DNA of 64,000 nucleotides, from assembly GCF_002770595.1 (NCBI RefSeq), contig NZ_CP022986.1:3658001-3722000 (forward strand), written 5' to 3'. Each line of letters begins with the position of its first letter. Position 1 is the stretch's first letter. Positions 45,530 through 56,400 of this stretch are shown one piece after another. Position numbers and translations under genes: made by a program. The notes below the pieces were generated by a model. That model made no database searches and had not been told where the DNA came from. It was given only the letters and a program-made list of their open reading frames with translations. This DNA comes from Chryseobacterium camelliae. Its GTDB lineage: Bacteria; Bacteroidota; Bacteroidia; Flavobacteriales; Weeksellaceae.

Positions 45530-45949
45530 TTACGCTTTCAGGTACCTCGAATAAGCATATCCTTCCTGCCCGTCATCCGTTTTTACTTTCCACCAGTCAT
45601 CGGAAGTCTGCTCGATCAGGGTTACGGAAGATCCTTTGGAGGCTTTTCCAACCACGGCTGCATCGGTAGAAGGCTCCTGGCGGATGTTCAGGTTGGAATC
45701 TTCGGTAGCTACCGTAAGCGGTGCTCCTGCAGATAAACCTGCCACCTGCACATCGATGTTGATATCAGAAGCTGAGTAAGAAGAGTCGATGGCACCTAAT
45801 GCATTCCACACTGCGTCTTTGGCAGCGGTGTTGGAGGCATTGCCGGAAACATACAGGATTCCGTCCTGTTCCTGAACCTGAAGATTCGTAATCCCGGCAG
45901 ACTGGGCTGCGGAAATTACTCCTGAATATTTATCTTGTAATGTGCTCAT
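45530..45949 (-). CDS. BON-like/SH3 domain protein
   Basis: This 139-residue protein has a BON-like N-terminal half (about 1-70, ITNLQVQEQDGILYVSGNAS) and a bacterial SH3 domain at the end (LNIRQEPSTDAAVVGKASKG, then DDWWKVKTDDGQEGYAYSRY). SH3_3 domains often bind peptidoglycan, and BON domains bind membranes. There is no obvious signal peptide, which leaves its location open. It is 5 bp downstream of the BON lipoprotein gene on the same strand, so the two are co-transcribed. Confidence 0.82.
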   Translation of the reverse strand: MSTLQDKYSGVISAAQSAGITNLQVQEQDGILYVSGNASNTAAKDAVWNALGAIDSSYSASDINIDVQVAGLSAGAPLTVATEDSNLNIRQEPSTDAAVVGKASKGSSVTLIEQTSDDWWKVKTDDGQEGYAYSRYLKA

Positions 45950-45954
45950 GATGT

Positions 45955-46440
45955 TTATTTTACTGTGTAATTATAATTTACTTTGCCTACTTTCAGGGCA
46001 TCAACCGATTCTTTGATCTTTCTGGCCTGTTGCGCAGATACATTTCCGGTAAGGGTCAGCTCACCGTTAACCGTCTGTACTTTTACAGAAGGGAAATCTT
46101 TAAGGGCATCCTGGACTTTCTGCTGAACGGCAGGATCTGTAGCGGACTGGGTCTCAACCGGAGCCATTGCGGCAGGGGCAACGGTAGCCATGTCGTGGAC
46201 ATCTTTTACTCCGTTGATGGCCTTCAGCTGTTTGATCATGGCATCTTTCGCTTCCTGGCTTTCAAAAGTTCCGCTCAGGTGGGCGACACCGTCTTTAATC
46301 TCAACCGATGCATTAGGGTTTGACGTTACTACCGTAGTAGCCTGCGTCTGTAAATCTGCATCAGACACTTTCTTTTTACAAGAAACCGCTCCGAAGGAAA
46401 TAGCTACAGCCAGGGCAGCCATGGTGATGGTTTTTTTCAT
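45955..46440 (-). CDS. BON-domain lipoprotein
   Basis: This 161-residue protein begins with a lipoprotein signal (MKKTITMAALAVAISFGAVS then C-KKK). Two BON domains follow at about 30-90 (VEIKDGVAHLSGTFESQEAK) and 108-160 (VKVQTVNGELTLTGNVSAQQ). BON proteins help keep the envelope stable under osmotic and other stress. It is the first gene of a two-gene operon with the SH3 protein. Confidence 0.87.
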   Translation of the reverse strand: MKKTITMAALAVAISFGAVSCKKKVSDADLQTQATTVVTSNPNASVEIKDGVAHLSGTFESQEAKDAMIKQLKAINGVKDVHDMATVAPAAMAPVETQSATDPAVQQKVQDALKDFPSVKVQTVNGELTLTGNVSAQQARKIKESVDALKVGKVNYNYTVK

Positions 46441-46599
46441 AAAATGTATATTTAATAGGTTAGTATACCCAAATGTAACACTAAAATGTATACCAAAATC
46501 ATATAATCGGGTAAATGTCCCGCAGATTTTTTGAAATCTTATGGGGATTGGGATTTAAATATCTGTCCGGAAGAATTTGGTATCATTTTCATCAAGCGT

Positions 46600-46628
46600 T
46601 TGCGCCAATGGAAAAACCATTATATTTG
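46600..46628 (+). promoter_or_regulatory. Promoter of the symporter gene
   Basis: TTG 46600-46602, an 18-base spacer and TATATTTG 46621-46628 fit the flavobacterial consensus. The ATG follows 20 bases later. Confidence 0.7.
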
Positions 46629-46648
46629 TGCAACTTGAATTGGAAGAT

Positions 46649-47899
46649 ATGAAAGGACAAAACAAACTCTTTATAGCCATTATTATAGCCCTTGTTCTCG
46701 GGGTAGCCATCGGAGGCCTGGTACATATACGGTATCCTGAAAGTGCAGAACCGTTTTCTAAGAATATCAAGCTTTTAGGCACGGTATTCATCAGGCTGGT
46801 CCAGATGATCATTGCACCGTTGGTATTCACGACCCTGGTGGTGGGGATAGCCAAGATGAGCGATATTAAAATGATCGGCAGGGTAGGGACCAAAGCCATG
46901 CTGTGGTTTATTTCTGCCTCACTGCTTTCTTTGTTCATAGGACTGATCCTGGTGAACTGGCTCGAACCGGGACATGTCACACAGCTGCCCATCCAGGATG
47001 CAGCTTCTGCCGAAGACTTATTAAAGACCAGTAAAGGCTTTTCCATGGAGGATTTTGTCAAGCATATTATCCCTAAAAGTTTATTTGAGGCTTTTGCCAC
47101 CAATGAAGTATTGCAGATCGTTGTATTTTCCATTATGTTCGGGATTGCGCTGGCCAATATGGGCGAAGAATATTCTCAGCCCGTAGTCAAATTGTTTGAT
47201 ATCATAGCCCACGGGATCCTGAAAATGGTAGGCTACATTATGTGGTTTGCGCCGTTTGGGGTGCTGGGTGCAATTGCTGCTGTAGTCGCTACCAATGGAT
47301 TTGAAATCTTTAAAGTATATGCCATTTACCTCAGAGACTTTTTCTTTGCTTTAGGCATACTCTGGCTGGCGCTTCTGCTGGTAGGATACTTCATCCTGGG
47401 CAACCGTCTCTTCGAGCTTCTGAGAAGGATCAAAGAACCTTTGCTGATTGCTTTTTCAACCACAAGCTCCGAGGCGGTATTCCCTAAGCTGGTGGAAGAA
47501 CTGGAACGGTTCGGGTGTAATAACAGGGTCGTATCATTCATCCTGCCGCTGGGGTATTCTTTTAACCTGGACGGAAGCATGATGTACATGACTTTCGCCT
47601 CCATATTCATTGCCCAGATCTATGGAATTGAGATGTCAATCGGTCAGCAGATTACCATGCTGCTGGTTCTGATGCTCACCTCCAAAGGGATTGCCGGTGT
47701 TCCGCGGGCTTCCCTGGTTATTATTGTGGCTACCTGTTCCATGTTCGGGATTCCGCCGGAAGGCATTGCCCTGATCCTGCCGATCGACCATTTCTGTGAT
47801 ATGGGGAGAAGCATGACCAATGTTCTCGGGAATGCCCTGGCAACTTCTGCGGTGTCCAAATGGGAAGGACAGCTGGATAATCACGGAGGAGATCTTTAA
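46649..47899 (+). CDS. Dicarboxylate/amino acid:cation symporter (DAACS family)
   Basis: This 416-residue inner-membrane protein takes up dicarboxylates or acidic amino acids with protons or sodium. It has about eight transmembrane helices and two hairpins. The family hallmarks are present: the serine-rich hairpin FSTTSSEAVFPKL, the NMDGT-equivalent LGYSFNLDGSMMYM and the late DHFCDMGRSMTNVLGN with the substrate-binding aspartate and arginine. ATG 46649 was chosen because it suits the promoter and starts MKGQNK before the first helix. The PhyH-like gene follows 31 bp later and may be co-transcribed. Whether it is GltP- or DctA-like cannot be told by eye. Confidence 0.92.
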   Translation: MKGQNKLFIAIIIALVLGVAIGGLVHIRYPESAEPFSKNIKLLGTVFIRLVQMIIAPLVFTTLVVGIAKMSDIKMIGRVGTKAMLWFISASLLSLFIGLILVNWLEPGHVTQLPIQDAASAEDLLKTSKGFSMEDFVKHIIPKSLFEAFATNEVLQIVVFSIMFGIALANMGEEYSQPVVKLFDIIAHGILKMVGYIMWFAPFGVLGAIAAVVATNGFEIFKVYAIYLRDFFFALGILWLALLLVGYFILGNRLFELLRRIKEPLLIAFSTTSSEAVFPKLVEELERFGCNNRVVSFILPLGYSFNLDGSMMYMTFASIFIAQIYGIEMSIGQQITMLLVLMLTSKGIAGVPRASLVIIVATCSMFGIPPEGIALILPIDHFCDMGRSMTNVLGNALATSAVSKWEGQLDNHGGDL

Positions 47900-47930
47900 T
47901 GAATACTGAATGTAGATTCTGAACTGTATA

Positions 47931-48650
47931 ATGACGGAATGGGAAGACTATAAGAAACAGATTGAGGATAACGGCTTTGCTGTGATCAATGATGTATTCT
48001 CAGAAGAGGAAATAGACATGATCCTGAAGGGCATTGAGGATGCCGATGCTTCCGGTGATACCTTCAGGAAATCGGAAGAGCTTTTTGCCATCCGGCAGTT
48101 CCTGAAAGGAGTGCCGGAAGTTAGAAAATCTGTTTTCAGCAGCCGGCTTGGTTCTGTTGTACAGGAAATTTTTGGTAACAGCTATTTTGCTGTAAAAAGC
48201 ATTTATTTTGATAAGCCTGAATCTTCCAACTGGTATGTTGCCTACCATCAGGATCTCACCATTTCCGTAGACCGGAAAGCTGATGTTGAAGGTTTTGGTC
48301 CCTGGACCACCAAGCAGGACCAGTTTGGCGTACAGCCCCCGCTGGAAATCCTGGATCATATGTTCACCATCAGAATCCATCTGGATGATACCGATGAATA
48401 CAACGGAGCCCTGAAAGTTGTTCCCGGCTCTCACGCCAAAGGTATCTACAGGCCTGAAACCATCGACTGGACCTCTGAAAAAGAAGTGATCTGCAAGGTG
48501 AAAAAAGGGAGCGTCATGATTATGAAGCCCCTGCTGCTGCATGGATCCAACAGGACAACAAACGGAAAAAGAAGAAGGGTTATCCATATCGAATTTTCCG
48601 ATCTTGAGCTTCCCGGCGGCCTGCAATGGTCTGAAAAAATAAGCGGATAA
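47931..48650 (+). CDS. Phytanoyl-CoA dioxygenase (PhyH) family protein
   Basis: This 239-residue protein fits the Fe(II)/2-oxoglutarate PhyH family. Iron ligands are the HxD in VAYHQDLTIS and the distal histidine in PLLLHGSNRTTNGKRRR, where an arginine would bind 2-oxoglutarate. The substrate is unknown; related bacterial enzymes hydroxylate small molecules or modified amino acids. It lies 31 bp after the symporter gene, so uptake and oxidation of one substrate is possible but unproven. Confidence 0.88.
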   Translation: MTEWEDYKKQIEDNGFAVINDVFSEEEIDMILKGIEDADASGDTFRKSEELFAIRQFLKGVPEVRKSVFSSRLGSVVQEIFGNSYFAVKSIYFDKPESSNWYVAYHQDLTISVDRKADVEGFGPWTTKQDQFGVQPPLEILDHMFTIRIHLDDTDEYNGALKVVPGSHAKGIYRPETIDWTSEKEVICKVKKGSVMIMKPLLLHGSNRTTNGKRRRVIHIEFSDLELPGGLQWSEKISG

Positions 48651-48691
48651 TGAATTGATCAGTCAATGACTAACATTCATGCGTTCCATAA

Positions 48692-48735
48692 AAATTAAGC
48701 TCCCTTTGAACAGTTTTCAGAGGGAGCTTAATTTA
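48692..48735. terminator. Bidirectional intrinsic terminator
   Basis: AAATTAAGCTCCCT / AGGGAGCTTAATTT with a 16-base loop lies between the PhyH-like gene and the convergent GH92 gene. Confidence 0.8.
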
Positions 48736-48748
48736 TTACTATACAGGC

Positions 48749-51550
48749 TTACTTCACGGAAATTTCATCTAAAAAAATGTACGCTTCGCCTCCGGCGCCC
48801 TGATGCCATTCAGGAAGTTTACCGTAGTAGTATGCTTTTACTTTCAGATACCGTGCCTGCGTCGGAAGGATGTCTGCACTGAAGTCTTTTACCTGTACCG
48901 TTTCATCCTTGGGATCTACTGTATTGTTGACTGTAGATAACAGGATATAATCTTTACCGTTCATTGAGGCATAATATTCCACTTTTTTGGGCATCAGGAT
49001 CCATGCGCGGCTGTCCTGAAGGTACGTGGAAGACAGTTGGTTCATATCCTGAGGAGATTTGAAATCAATTACTGCCTCAAAATTCTGTCCCTGGTATCCC
49101 TGCCATTCGCCTTTTCTCCAGTTGACATCTCCATGGATGCCGTCAATCAGGGCCAGTTTGCCTCCGGCGGTATACTGTGGATTCATGGTAGCATTCACGG
49201 TAATATCCCAGTAATTCGGCCTCCTGTTAAAATTAGCGGTGGTGATCGAACTTTTCTCGCCGTTCCGTTCTGCATAAGCTGAAACCGTAGTGGTTTTATT
49301 AATGGTAAAAGGCTCTTTGTACGCCTTAAATGTTTTCCTCACATTGGCATCACTTTCATCCAGGGTCATATAGTATACTTTGTCTCCCGGATTCAGCGGG
49401 GTGATGGTTACTTTGGTGGAAAAGTCGAACAGGCGGTCTGCCGCAATCACAGGGGAAGCTGTAAGCGCATCATATTTCAGGTCTTTGAATGCACTTACAT
49501 TTTCAAATCCCAGTTTCCTGAGCTCATCCCTTCCGGTATTAGGAGTAATCGTCCGGGTCGTTCCGTCTTCAAGATGGATTTTTACCTCATCAAAATAAGG
49601 TTTTGTCGTCTGCCATTCCGGTAATCCCGGAGTTACCGGGTAAATTCCCAGGGCGCTTAAGATGTACCAGGCACTCATCTGCCCGCAGTCTTCATTACCG
49701 ATCAGCCCATCCGGCGCATTTTTATACAAATGGTCGAAGATATATTTTATTTTTTCATCGGTTTTCTCAGGCTTGCCTACATAATTATACAGGTAGGCGA
49801 TATGGTGGCTTGGCTCATTTCCCTGGGCATACTGTCCCATAAGTCCGGTGATGTCCACCTGCTCCCTTCCTGTGGTGGTATCAGGCGCAGCAAAAATAGC
49901 ATCAATAAACTGCTCGAATTTTTCCTGTCCTCCGTGAGCGGCTATCAGTCCCGGGATATCCTGCTGTACGGAATAGGAATAATGCCATGAGTTGCCTTCC
50001 GTATAATTGTTGTTCACTTCCCTCGGATCAAAAGGCTGGTACCAGTTGCCGTTCTTCCTCGGCTGCATAAATCCGTTCTCAGGATTGTAGAGGTTTTTCC
50101 AGTTCTGGGAACGCTTCATGAAATACTGGTAATCTTCCTTTTTGCCTAAAATTTTGGCCATCTGGGCAATACACCAGTCATCATAGGCATATTCCACAGT
50201 TTTGGAAACGCTTTCATGTTCATCATCAATACTGATATAATTATTCTGCTTATAGGCATTCAGCCCGAAAATATCCAGCATCGCCGAATGTTTGGACGCC
50301 TCAAAAGCTTTTTCATAATCAAAACCTTTGATGCCTTTAGCCATGGCATCCGCAATGACGGATACCGCATGGTAACCGATCATGCATTCCGTTTCGTTAG
50401 AAGCGAGCTCCCATACCGGAAGTTTTCCGCCCTGCTCGTATTGCCTGATGAAAGTATTGATAAAATCAGCGGTTCTTTTCCTGTCGATCAGCGTCATTAA
50501 AGGATGCGCTCCCCTGAAGGTATCCCACAGTGAAAAAACCGTATAGTAATCAAAGCCTTTAGCCATGTAGAACTTATTGTCCCTTCCCCTGTACTTGCCG
50601 TCTGCATCCATATTGATGTTAGGCTGGGTGAAAACGTGGTAGAGTGCGGTATAAAAAATGGCCAGCTTGTTTTTGTCGGCGGATTTTACTTCTATTTTTG
50701 AGAGTTCTCTGTTCCAGTCTGCAGCAGCCTGCTTCCTGATATTTTCAAAATCATCGGACTGTCCTTCTGCCAGCATATTTTTTCCTGCTCCTTCATAGCC
50801 GGTTGGCGAAATGGCAACTTTTACATTGATTTTTTCCCCTTTCTTTACTTTTGCCGAAAAAGCAAGCGCCAGCCGGGTGCCGGTATATATATTGCTACCC
50901 TGGCTTCCGTTCACTTCTTTCCGGGAGACCTCCATAGGTTTGGAAAACTCGATCCTTGCATAAATATACTGGTTGGTGGCCCATGCAGAACTTTTCCTGA
51001 ATACTTCAATGGTTTTAGCGTCAATGACCTTCACTTCGCCTTCCAGCAGCTTATCGCGGTGGTTCAGGTCCAGGATGATGTTGGCGGTTCCGGCGTTGTT
51101 GAAGGTGTATTCATGGTAACCGACCCTCTTGGTGGTGGTCAGCCGTACATCGATATTGTTCTTGTCCAGTTTTACCGAATAAAATCCGGCAGAGGCTTTT
51201 TCATTTTTATGGGAAAATGCAGATGAGTATTCTTTAGGGCTGAGGCCGGCTTTCCCCATGGTCGGCATCAGCATAATGTCTCCGTAGTCTGAGACTCCCG
51301 TACCGTTGAGGTGGGTGTGCGAGAATCCGTAGATCACAGCATCGGAATAATGATAGCCGCTGCATCCGTCCCAGCTGCCGTCAATACGGGTATCGGGAGA
51401 CAGCTGTACCATCCCGAAAGGCACAATGGCACCGGGAAACGTATGCCCATGGCCACCGGTTCCGATGAATGGGTTGACATACTGCGCATAATTCTGTGAA
51501 AAAGCATGGGCTGAAAGGACTCCCAGCAAAACAAAAAGTATTTTTTTCAT
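48749..51550 (-). CDS. GH92 family alpha-mannosidase
   Basis: This 933-residue secreted enzyme has a signal peptide (MKKILFVLLGVLSAHAFSQ) and the GH92 start NYAQYVNPFIGTGGHGHTFP. The catalytic domain shows FSLWDTFRGAHPLMT, ELASNETECMIGYH and LIGNEDCGQMSAWY, all typical of the family. GH92 enzymes are calcium-dependent exo-mannosidases acting on N-glycan or yeast mannan. A C-terminal F5/8-type (discoidin-like) segment (about 780-933) may bind carbohydrate. No other glycan genes are nearby, so it may act as an isolated scavenging enzyme. Confidence 0.93.
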   Translation of the reverse strand: MKKILFVLLGVLSAHAFSQNYAQYVNPFIGTGGHGHTFPGAIVPFGMVQLSPDTRIDGSWDGCSGYHYSDAVIYGFSHTHLNGTGVSDYGDIMLMPTMGKAGLSPKEYSSAFSHKNEKASAGFYSVKLDKNNIDVRLTTTKRVGYHEYTFNNAGTANIILDLNHRDKLLEGEVKVIDAKTIEVFRKSSAWATNQYIYARIEFSKPMEVSRKEVNGSQGSNIYTGTRLALAFSAKVKKGEKINVKVAISPTGYEGAGKNMLAEGQSDDFENIRKQAAADWNRELSKIEVKSADKNKLAIFYTALYHVFTQPNINMDADGKYRGRDNKFYMAKGFDYYTVFSLWDTFRGAHPLMTLIDRKRTADFINTFIRQYEQGGKLPVWELASNETECMIGYHAVSVIADAMAKGIKGFDYEKAFEASKHSAMLDIFGLNAYKQNNYISIDDEHESVSKTVEYAYDDWCIAQMAKILGKKEDYQYFMKRSQNWKNLYNPENGFMQPRKNGNWYQPFDPREVNNNYTEGNSWHYSYSVQQDIPGLIAAHGGQEKFEQFIDAIFAAPDTTTGREQVDITGLMGQYAQGNEPSHHIAYLYNYVGKPEKTDEKIKYIFDHLYKNAPDGLIGNEDCGQMSAWYILSALGIYPVTPGLPEWQTTKPYFDEVKIHLEDGTTRTITPNTGRDELRKLGFENVSAFKDLKYDALTASPVIAADRLFDFSTKVTITPLNPGDKVYYMTLDESDANVRKTFKAYKEPFTINKTTTVSAYAERNGEKSSITTANFNRRPNYWDITVNATMNPQYTAGGKLALIDGIHGDVNWRKGEWQGYQGQNFEAVIDFKSPQDMNQLSSTYLQDSRAWILMPKKVEYYASMNGKDYILLSTVNNTVDPKDETVQVKDFSADILPTQARYLKVKAYYYGKLPEWHQGAGGEAYIFLDEISVK

Positions 51551-51676
51551 TGTTACCGTAAAAAGTCCTTAAAAATACTATAAAAATACGGACCCTAAAA
51601 GAATTTATCTATAGCCCCGTTTACTTATTCCAAATAGGTAAAATTTCCTTAACTTTGTAATCAATTTATTGAGTTT

Positions 51677-52783
51677 ATGTTGACGAAAGAAAAGGTTCAG
51701 GATTTCCTTAAAGAAATAGAAGTTGATGATCTGGTGAATAATCTTCAGATTATGGGCGATGACGTGTATATTGATATGACGGCTCATTCACCGGCAATGC
51801 ATGAGAAAAAGAAACTGGAAGCAGCCATGAAGCAGGCTTTTGCCAGTGAGTTCGGTGAACATGTTCACCTGAAACTGAAAATCGTTTCTCCGGAACCGAC
51901 TGAAATTCAGCAGAGCCAGATCAAAGGGAAGCAGATCAAAGGCATTCAGAACGTTATTGCCATCGCTTCCGGAAAGGGAGGCGTAGGGAAATCTACGGTA
52001 GCAGCCAATATGGCGGTAACCCTTGCCAAGATGGGCTTCAAAGTAGGATTGCTGGATGCAGATATCTACGGCCCTTCTGTTCCAACGATGTTCGATACCG
52101 AAGGCGAAAAGCCGATCTCAGTAGACATAGACGGAAAAAGCCTGATGAAGCCGATTGAAAATTACGGTGTTAAGATGCTTTCCATCGGTTATTTTTCAGG
52201 AGCCAACCAGGCAGTGGTATGGAGAGGCCCTATGGCATCAAAAGCCCTGAACCAGATGATCCGCGATGCGGCATGGGGAGAACTGGATTTCCTTCTGATC
52301 GACCTTCCTCCGGGAACGGGTGATATCCACCTTTCCATCATCCAGGAAGTTCCGGTAACCGGTGCTGTAATTGTAAGCACGCCTCAGCATGTTGCCCTGG
52401 CAGACGTAAGAAAAGGGATTGCCATGTTCCAGATGGAAAGTATCAACATTCCGGTATTGGGGCTGATTGAAAATATGGCTTACTTCACACCGGAAGAATT
52501 GCCGGATAATAAATATTATATCTTCGGGAACCAGGGAGCGCAGTATCTTGCTGACGACCTTGGAATTCCGGTACTGGGGGAAATTCCTTTAATCCAGAGC
52601 ATCAGGGAGGCCGGAGATGTTGGAAGACCGGCTGCCCTTCAGGAAGATTCCAAAATTGCAGAGATCTATACTGAAACCGCAAGAAAAATGGTGGAAAGCT
52701 TAGTGGAAAGAAATAAAAACCTTCCTCCTACGGAAGCTGTGAAAATTACCACAATGGCCGGATGTTCCCCAAAAGCAAAATAA
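51677..52783 (+). CDS. apbC: Mrp/NBP35 family Fe-S cluster carrier ATPase
   Basis: This 368-residue ATPase carries and transfers Fe-S clusters in the cytoplasm. It has an N-terminal MIP18-like domain (about 1-80) and a P-loop domain with the deviant Walker A motif GKGGVGKST near residue 100, then DADIYGPSVPTMF and LIDLPPGTGD. A TAACTTTG element at 51650-51657 may be its -7 promoter box; no well-spaced TTG is evident. The NifU-like gene follows 40 bp later, and the two likely form an operon for Fe-S assembly. Confidence 0.93.
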   Translation: MLTKEKVQDFLKEIEVDDLVNNLQIMGDDVYIDMTAHSPAMHEKKKLEAAMKQAFASEFGEHVHLKLKIVSPEPTEIQQSQIKGKQIKGIQNVIAIASGKGGVGKSTVAANMAVTLAKMGFKVGLLDADIYGPSVPTMFDTEGEKPISVDIDGKSLMKPIENYGVKMLSIGYFSGANQAVVWRGPMASKALNQMIRDAAWGELDFLLIDLPPGTGDIHLSIIQEVPVTGAVIVSTPQHVALADVRKGIAMFQMESINIPVLGLIENMAYFTPEELPDNKYYIFGNQGAQYLADDLGIPVLGEIPLIQSIREAGDVGRPAALQEDSKIAEIYTETARKMVESLVERNKNLPPTEAVKITTMAGCSPKAK

Positions 52784-52823
52784 TTCATCCCAAACGGTTG
52801 GGACCAATGACTGAATACAATAT

Positions 52824-53072
52824 ATGGAAACAAATATAACACACGAAGACACCGTAACAAGGGTAATGGAAGCCCTGGAAAGCATCCGTCCGTTCCTGAA
52901 CAGGGATGGGGGCGATATAGAGCTTATCGATGTAAAGGGTAACCAGGTTTTTGTAAAACTCCTTGGAAACTGCTCCGGCTGTTCCCTGAATTTCTCAACC
53001 CTTAAACTGGGCGTTGAAAACACCATCAGGCAGCATGCTCCGGAAATTGAAAAAGTAATAAGTGTAGAGTAA
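52824..53072 (+). CDS. NifU C-terminal domain Fe-S scaffold protein
   Basis: This 82-residue protein is a single NifU_C domain (Nfu type). It has the cluster-binding CxxC in GNCSGCSLNFST and the leading FLNRDGGDIELIDV. It probably takes clusters from the main assembly system and passes them on, in company with the Mrp-like carrier encoded 40 bp upstream. Length is complete for stand-alone bacterial Nfu proteins. Confidence 0.92.
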   Translation: METNITHEDTVTRVMEALESIRPFLNRDGGDIELIDVKGNQVFVKLLGNCSGCSLNFSTLKLGVENTIRQHAPEIEKVISVE

Positions 53073-53102
53073 CCGAATACGATACCGATACGAGATAATT
53101 TC

Positions 53103-53132
53103 AAAGGCAGACTGTTACAGTCTGCCTTTTTG
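53103..53132 (+). terminator. Intrinsic terminator of the Fe-S gene pair
   Basis: AAAGGCAGACT / AGTCTGCCTTT with a 5-base loop and a T run, 30 bp after the NifU-like stop. The gap 53133-53437 has no recognisable gene. Confidence 0.88.
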
Positions 53133-53437
53133 GTATCATAAAACAATAAGGAATAGGTATTATTCCCTGGTGAGTTATGAAAGACAGATTCTTCGCCGAA
53201 GGCTGCAATAATGAGGGGTTATTTTGCTGCAGCCTCCAATTCCCGTGTTTCTAGAATCATAAATAATGGTCATATTGAATTTTTTCAGGTATATGGTTAT
53301 TGAGTGATGAAGATATGAAAAATTTTAATTAAATAAATGTTTGTAGGTTAAAAATATTTATCTAAATTTGATAAGTGAGGCACTTGCAAAGGGCTTTATA
53401 TTTAATTTTTGTGTTATTTTATTGTTTTAGATCTAAA

Positions 53438-53461
53438 AATCCCCGGAATATTCCGGGGATT
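53438..53461 (-). terminator. Intrinsic terminator of the choice-of-anchor I gene
   Basis: AATCCCCGGAAT / ATTCCGGGGATT is a perfect palindrome followed on the minus strand by TTTTTAGAT. Confidence 0.85.
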
Positions 53462-53492
53462 GATCGTAATAAGATATCATTGGCGATTCTTG

Positions 53493-56400
53493 TTATTTCA
53501 CCATAATCCTTTTGATGTAACCTTCTGCGGTCTTCATCATATATATTCCTGAAGACAATCCGGATGTAGGTATTGTTAAGGCAGTCTTTTCTTTTGTGAT
53601 CAGTTTTCCGGACATGTCATAGAGTTCATATCCCTGGGCACGGTTAAAATACAGCGTATTACCCTTTGTCACCGGATTCGGAAAGACGTTGAAGGTCACT
53701 TTTTCAGTAGCGGTTTCTCCCGTTGCAAGCGTAGGTGCACCAACGACCTCATACATGGATAATGTTCCGCTGATTTCATTGGCTACAATAATATATCCTT
53801 TGCCATTGGCTGTATTGGCCGGAGCTATATAGGTAATCCCTTCAGGCCCGTTATCGCCGCCGTAGGCAGAAGTCATGCGTGAATGTTTGTAATCCGTAAA
53901 TGTTGGGTTAGCGGGATTGGTTATGTTGTATACCATGACGCCTCCGGTCCTTTCCAGGGTGATGAATGCATAGGTCTGCCCGTTTATGGTTCCCAGTGCA
54001 ACGCCTTCCGGTTCTGGGCCTTTGGCGCGGCTCCTGCTTTTTACGGTATTGGATTCATTGTCGGCATTAAAGATCAGCGGATGATTGGCTGCAATATAGC
54101 GCTCAAAGCTGTCCCCGCTGTCATAGATAATCTGTTTCGTATCTGCATTGAAAATGGAGAATGACCGTGCGCCCAATGCATTGATTTCTTCAAACTCAGG
54201 ATCGCTGTTTGTATTTCCGTTCACATTGGTTACCCTGAACCTTCCCAGGTTATGGGATGCTTTCAGTACTGCTGCATTGGGGAATGCAGTACTGTCCAGA
54301 GTATAGCTGTTTGCGCCCACCGTTGTTCTTTCGCTGAATCCGGAGAGGTCTTTTTCATCCCCTTCATTGGCGGTGACAATGTAATGCGTATTTCCGACCG
54401 TATAATTCTGGATGGCATCCGGAGTGTAATACGCTTGTACAGGCCAGTTGGCAATCAGTATTTCCCCGTTATTATCGGAAGCGTCAAAGCCATTTCCGGG
54501 CAGGCTCATATCTTTTTTGCCAAGTCCCCATAATCCGGTAATGGTTTTGGTAGCCAGGTTAACTTCCGCAATACCGTTATTTTCCTGAAGGCTTACCCAG
54601 GCTTTCTGGCTGTCAGCGCTTACGGTAATATATTCCGGCTCAAGATCCTGAGACAAAGTATTGTTGGTCCTTACTTTCCTGAGTCCTGTTAATGTCAGTG
54701 CGGCAGCCTGCGAATCGAAATTATTAAAATTTAATGTTGTTACATTGCTCTGGCTGAGGCCGGCAATCCCTCCTGAAATATCAATGATGCTGACCGAACC
54801 TTCAGGATCTACCGTGTATGCATCATTCGGTTCTCCTTCATTGGCCGTAATCACCTTTGTCCCGTCCGGCGTAAAGGTAATCATGTCCGGTAAGGCTCCT
54901 ACGGTAACCTGTTTCAGGAAATTCCCGTTGATATCGAAGAAAACGACAGAACCGTTCTGTTGCGGATTGGCATTAGGGGAAGCCGTTGCAATGATGCCGT
55001 TCTTCACGGCAATGCTGGTAATGCCTCCATAAGGTGCCATATTCACGGTCTGGATCACAGAAGGGGTATTGGGATTGCTGAAATTAATAATATCAAAAAC
55101 ATCGGTCAGCGAGCTGATGGTAAATAGCCTTTGGGTAGCCGGATCATGCACGACGATTTCCGTTGAGCTGCTGTTGTTCCCTGAAGGATCGAAGCTCCCG
55201 ATATAATTGAGCTGGATCTGATGGGACGGAACCGGTGCCGGTTTATCATTATCAATAATGTAGACTGTGGATGAATGGTCCCCGGTAATGGTTGCGCCTG
55301 CCGGATTTTCCAGGCTTACGACAAAATATTCCGCCTGCTGTTCTTGTAGCGTATCATCAATAATCGGGATGTTTACGGTATAGCTGTTCATGGAAGGCGT
55401 AATCGCGATGCTTTGTGTGGCTAATGTAAAATCGCTGCCGTCAGCCGTGCTGAAAGGAGCAGGTTTAACAACGAGGTTTACCGTCGCATTGGAAGGGTTG
55501 TTCACATTGATCTTAAAGGCAAGTGTTCCGGCGTTTTCGGCTACCTTAATAAAGCTTTTCTCCATGGAGACTGATGTCGTTGCCGTAGTGAAGGTGCCGG
55601 AGGTTTGGGCACTGATGCTGTTATCACTGAAGTCTTCAACCGTATTCGGTTTCAGGGCAAGATAATAAGTCTGGTTAGGCAATAAAGGGGAAGTTGGAAT
55701 GACCGTGATGATATTGTTGGCAAATGTTGCCGTAAAAGGCACCTGAGCGCCGGAAGCACTGCCGGTACGGAATTCAACCAGATTCTGCGCATTGGCACCG
55801 GTAATGGCGGAATTATCCGTCAGCCTCACATTTTCATTGAATGAAAGGGTAGGGTTTACGGTGATAGAAGCTGTGTTGCTGTTATTGGCAGGAAGGTAAG
55901 TAACTGTTGGCGGAGTCGTGTCCGTACTGGTTGTCGGAATGGCATCTACCGTAAAATTGTCAAAGCGGTTGTTGCCTCCGGTTCCGCCTCCTGGTGCTGA
56001 AAATTCAACTTTCAGTTTAAAATTGGGATTGTTGGAAACTCCTGAAACAGCTGAGAAGTCGAAGGTCACCAGCTGCGGATTGGCATCCTGAGGAGAAACC
56101 GTCTGATAAGGAACGAAGGTCGTACCATCTGTAGAATAGGACCAGCTTTGAGTTCCTGCACCCTGGCCGGAGCGTCTGGTTGTAAATTTTACCGTAACAT
56201 TAGTATAGCCTGTAGTCGGCAGGGAAAACTGCAATCCGCCATCAATAGGATTATTGTATCTCAGATGGCTTCCTGCAGGATCACTGTTCCTGGCATTTAA
56301 GTTCTGAATGTCAAAATTTTGTCCGGTTCCGTTAGCATAGTCTATGACGCTGCTTCCGCCTGCTAAGGCTGTAAGTGAACCGTTAAGGAGGGTAGAAGAC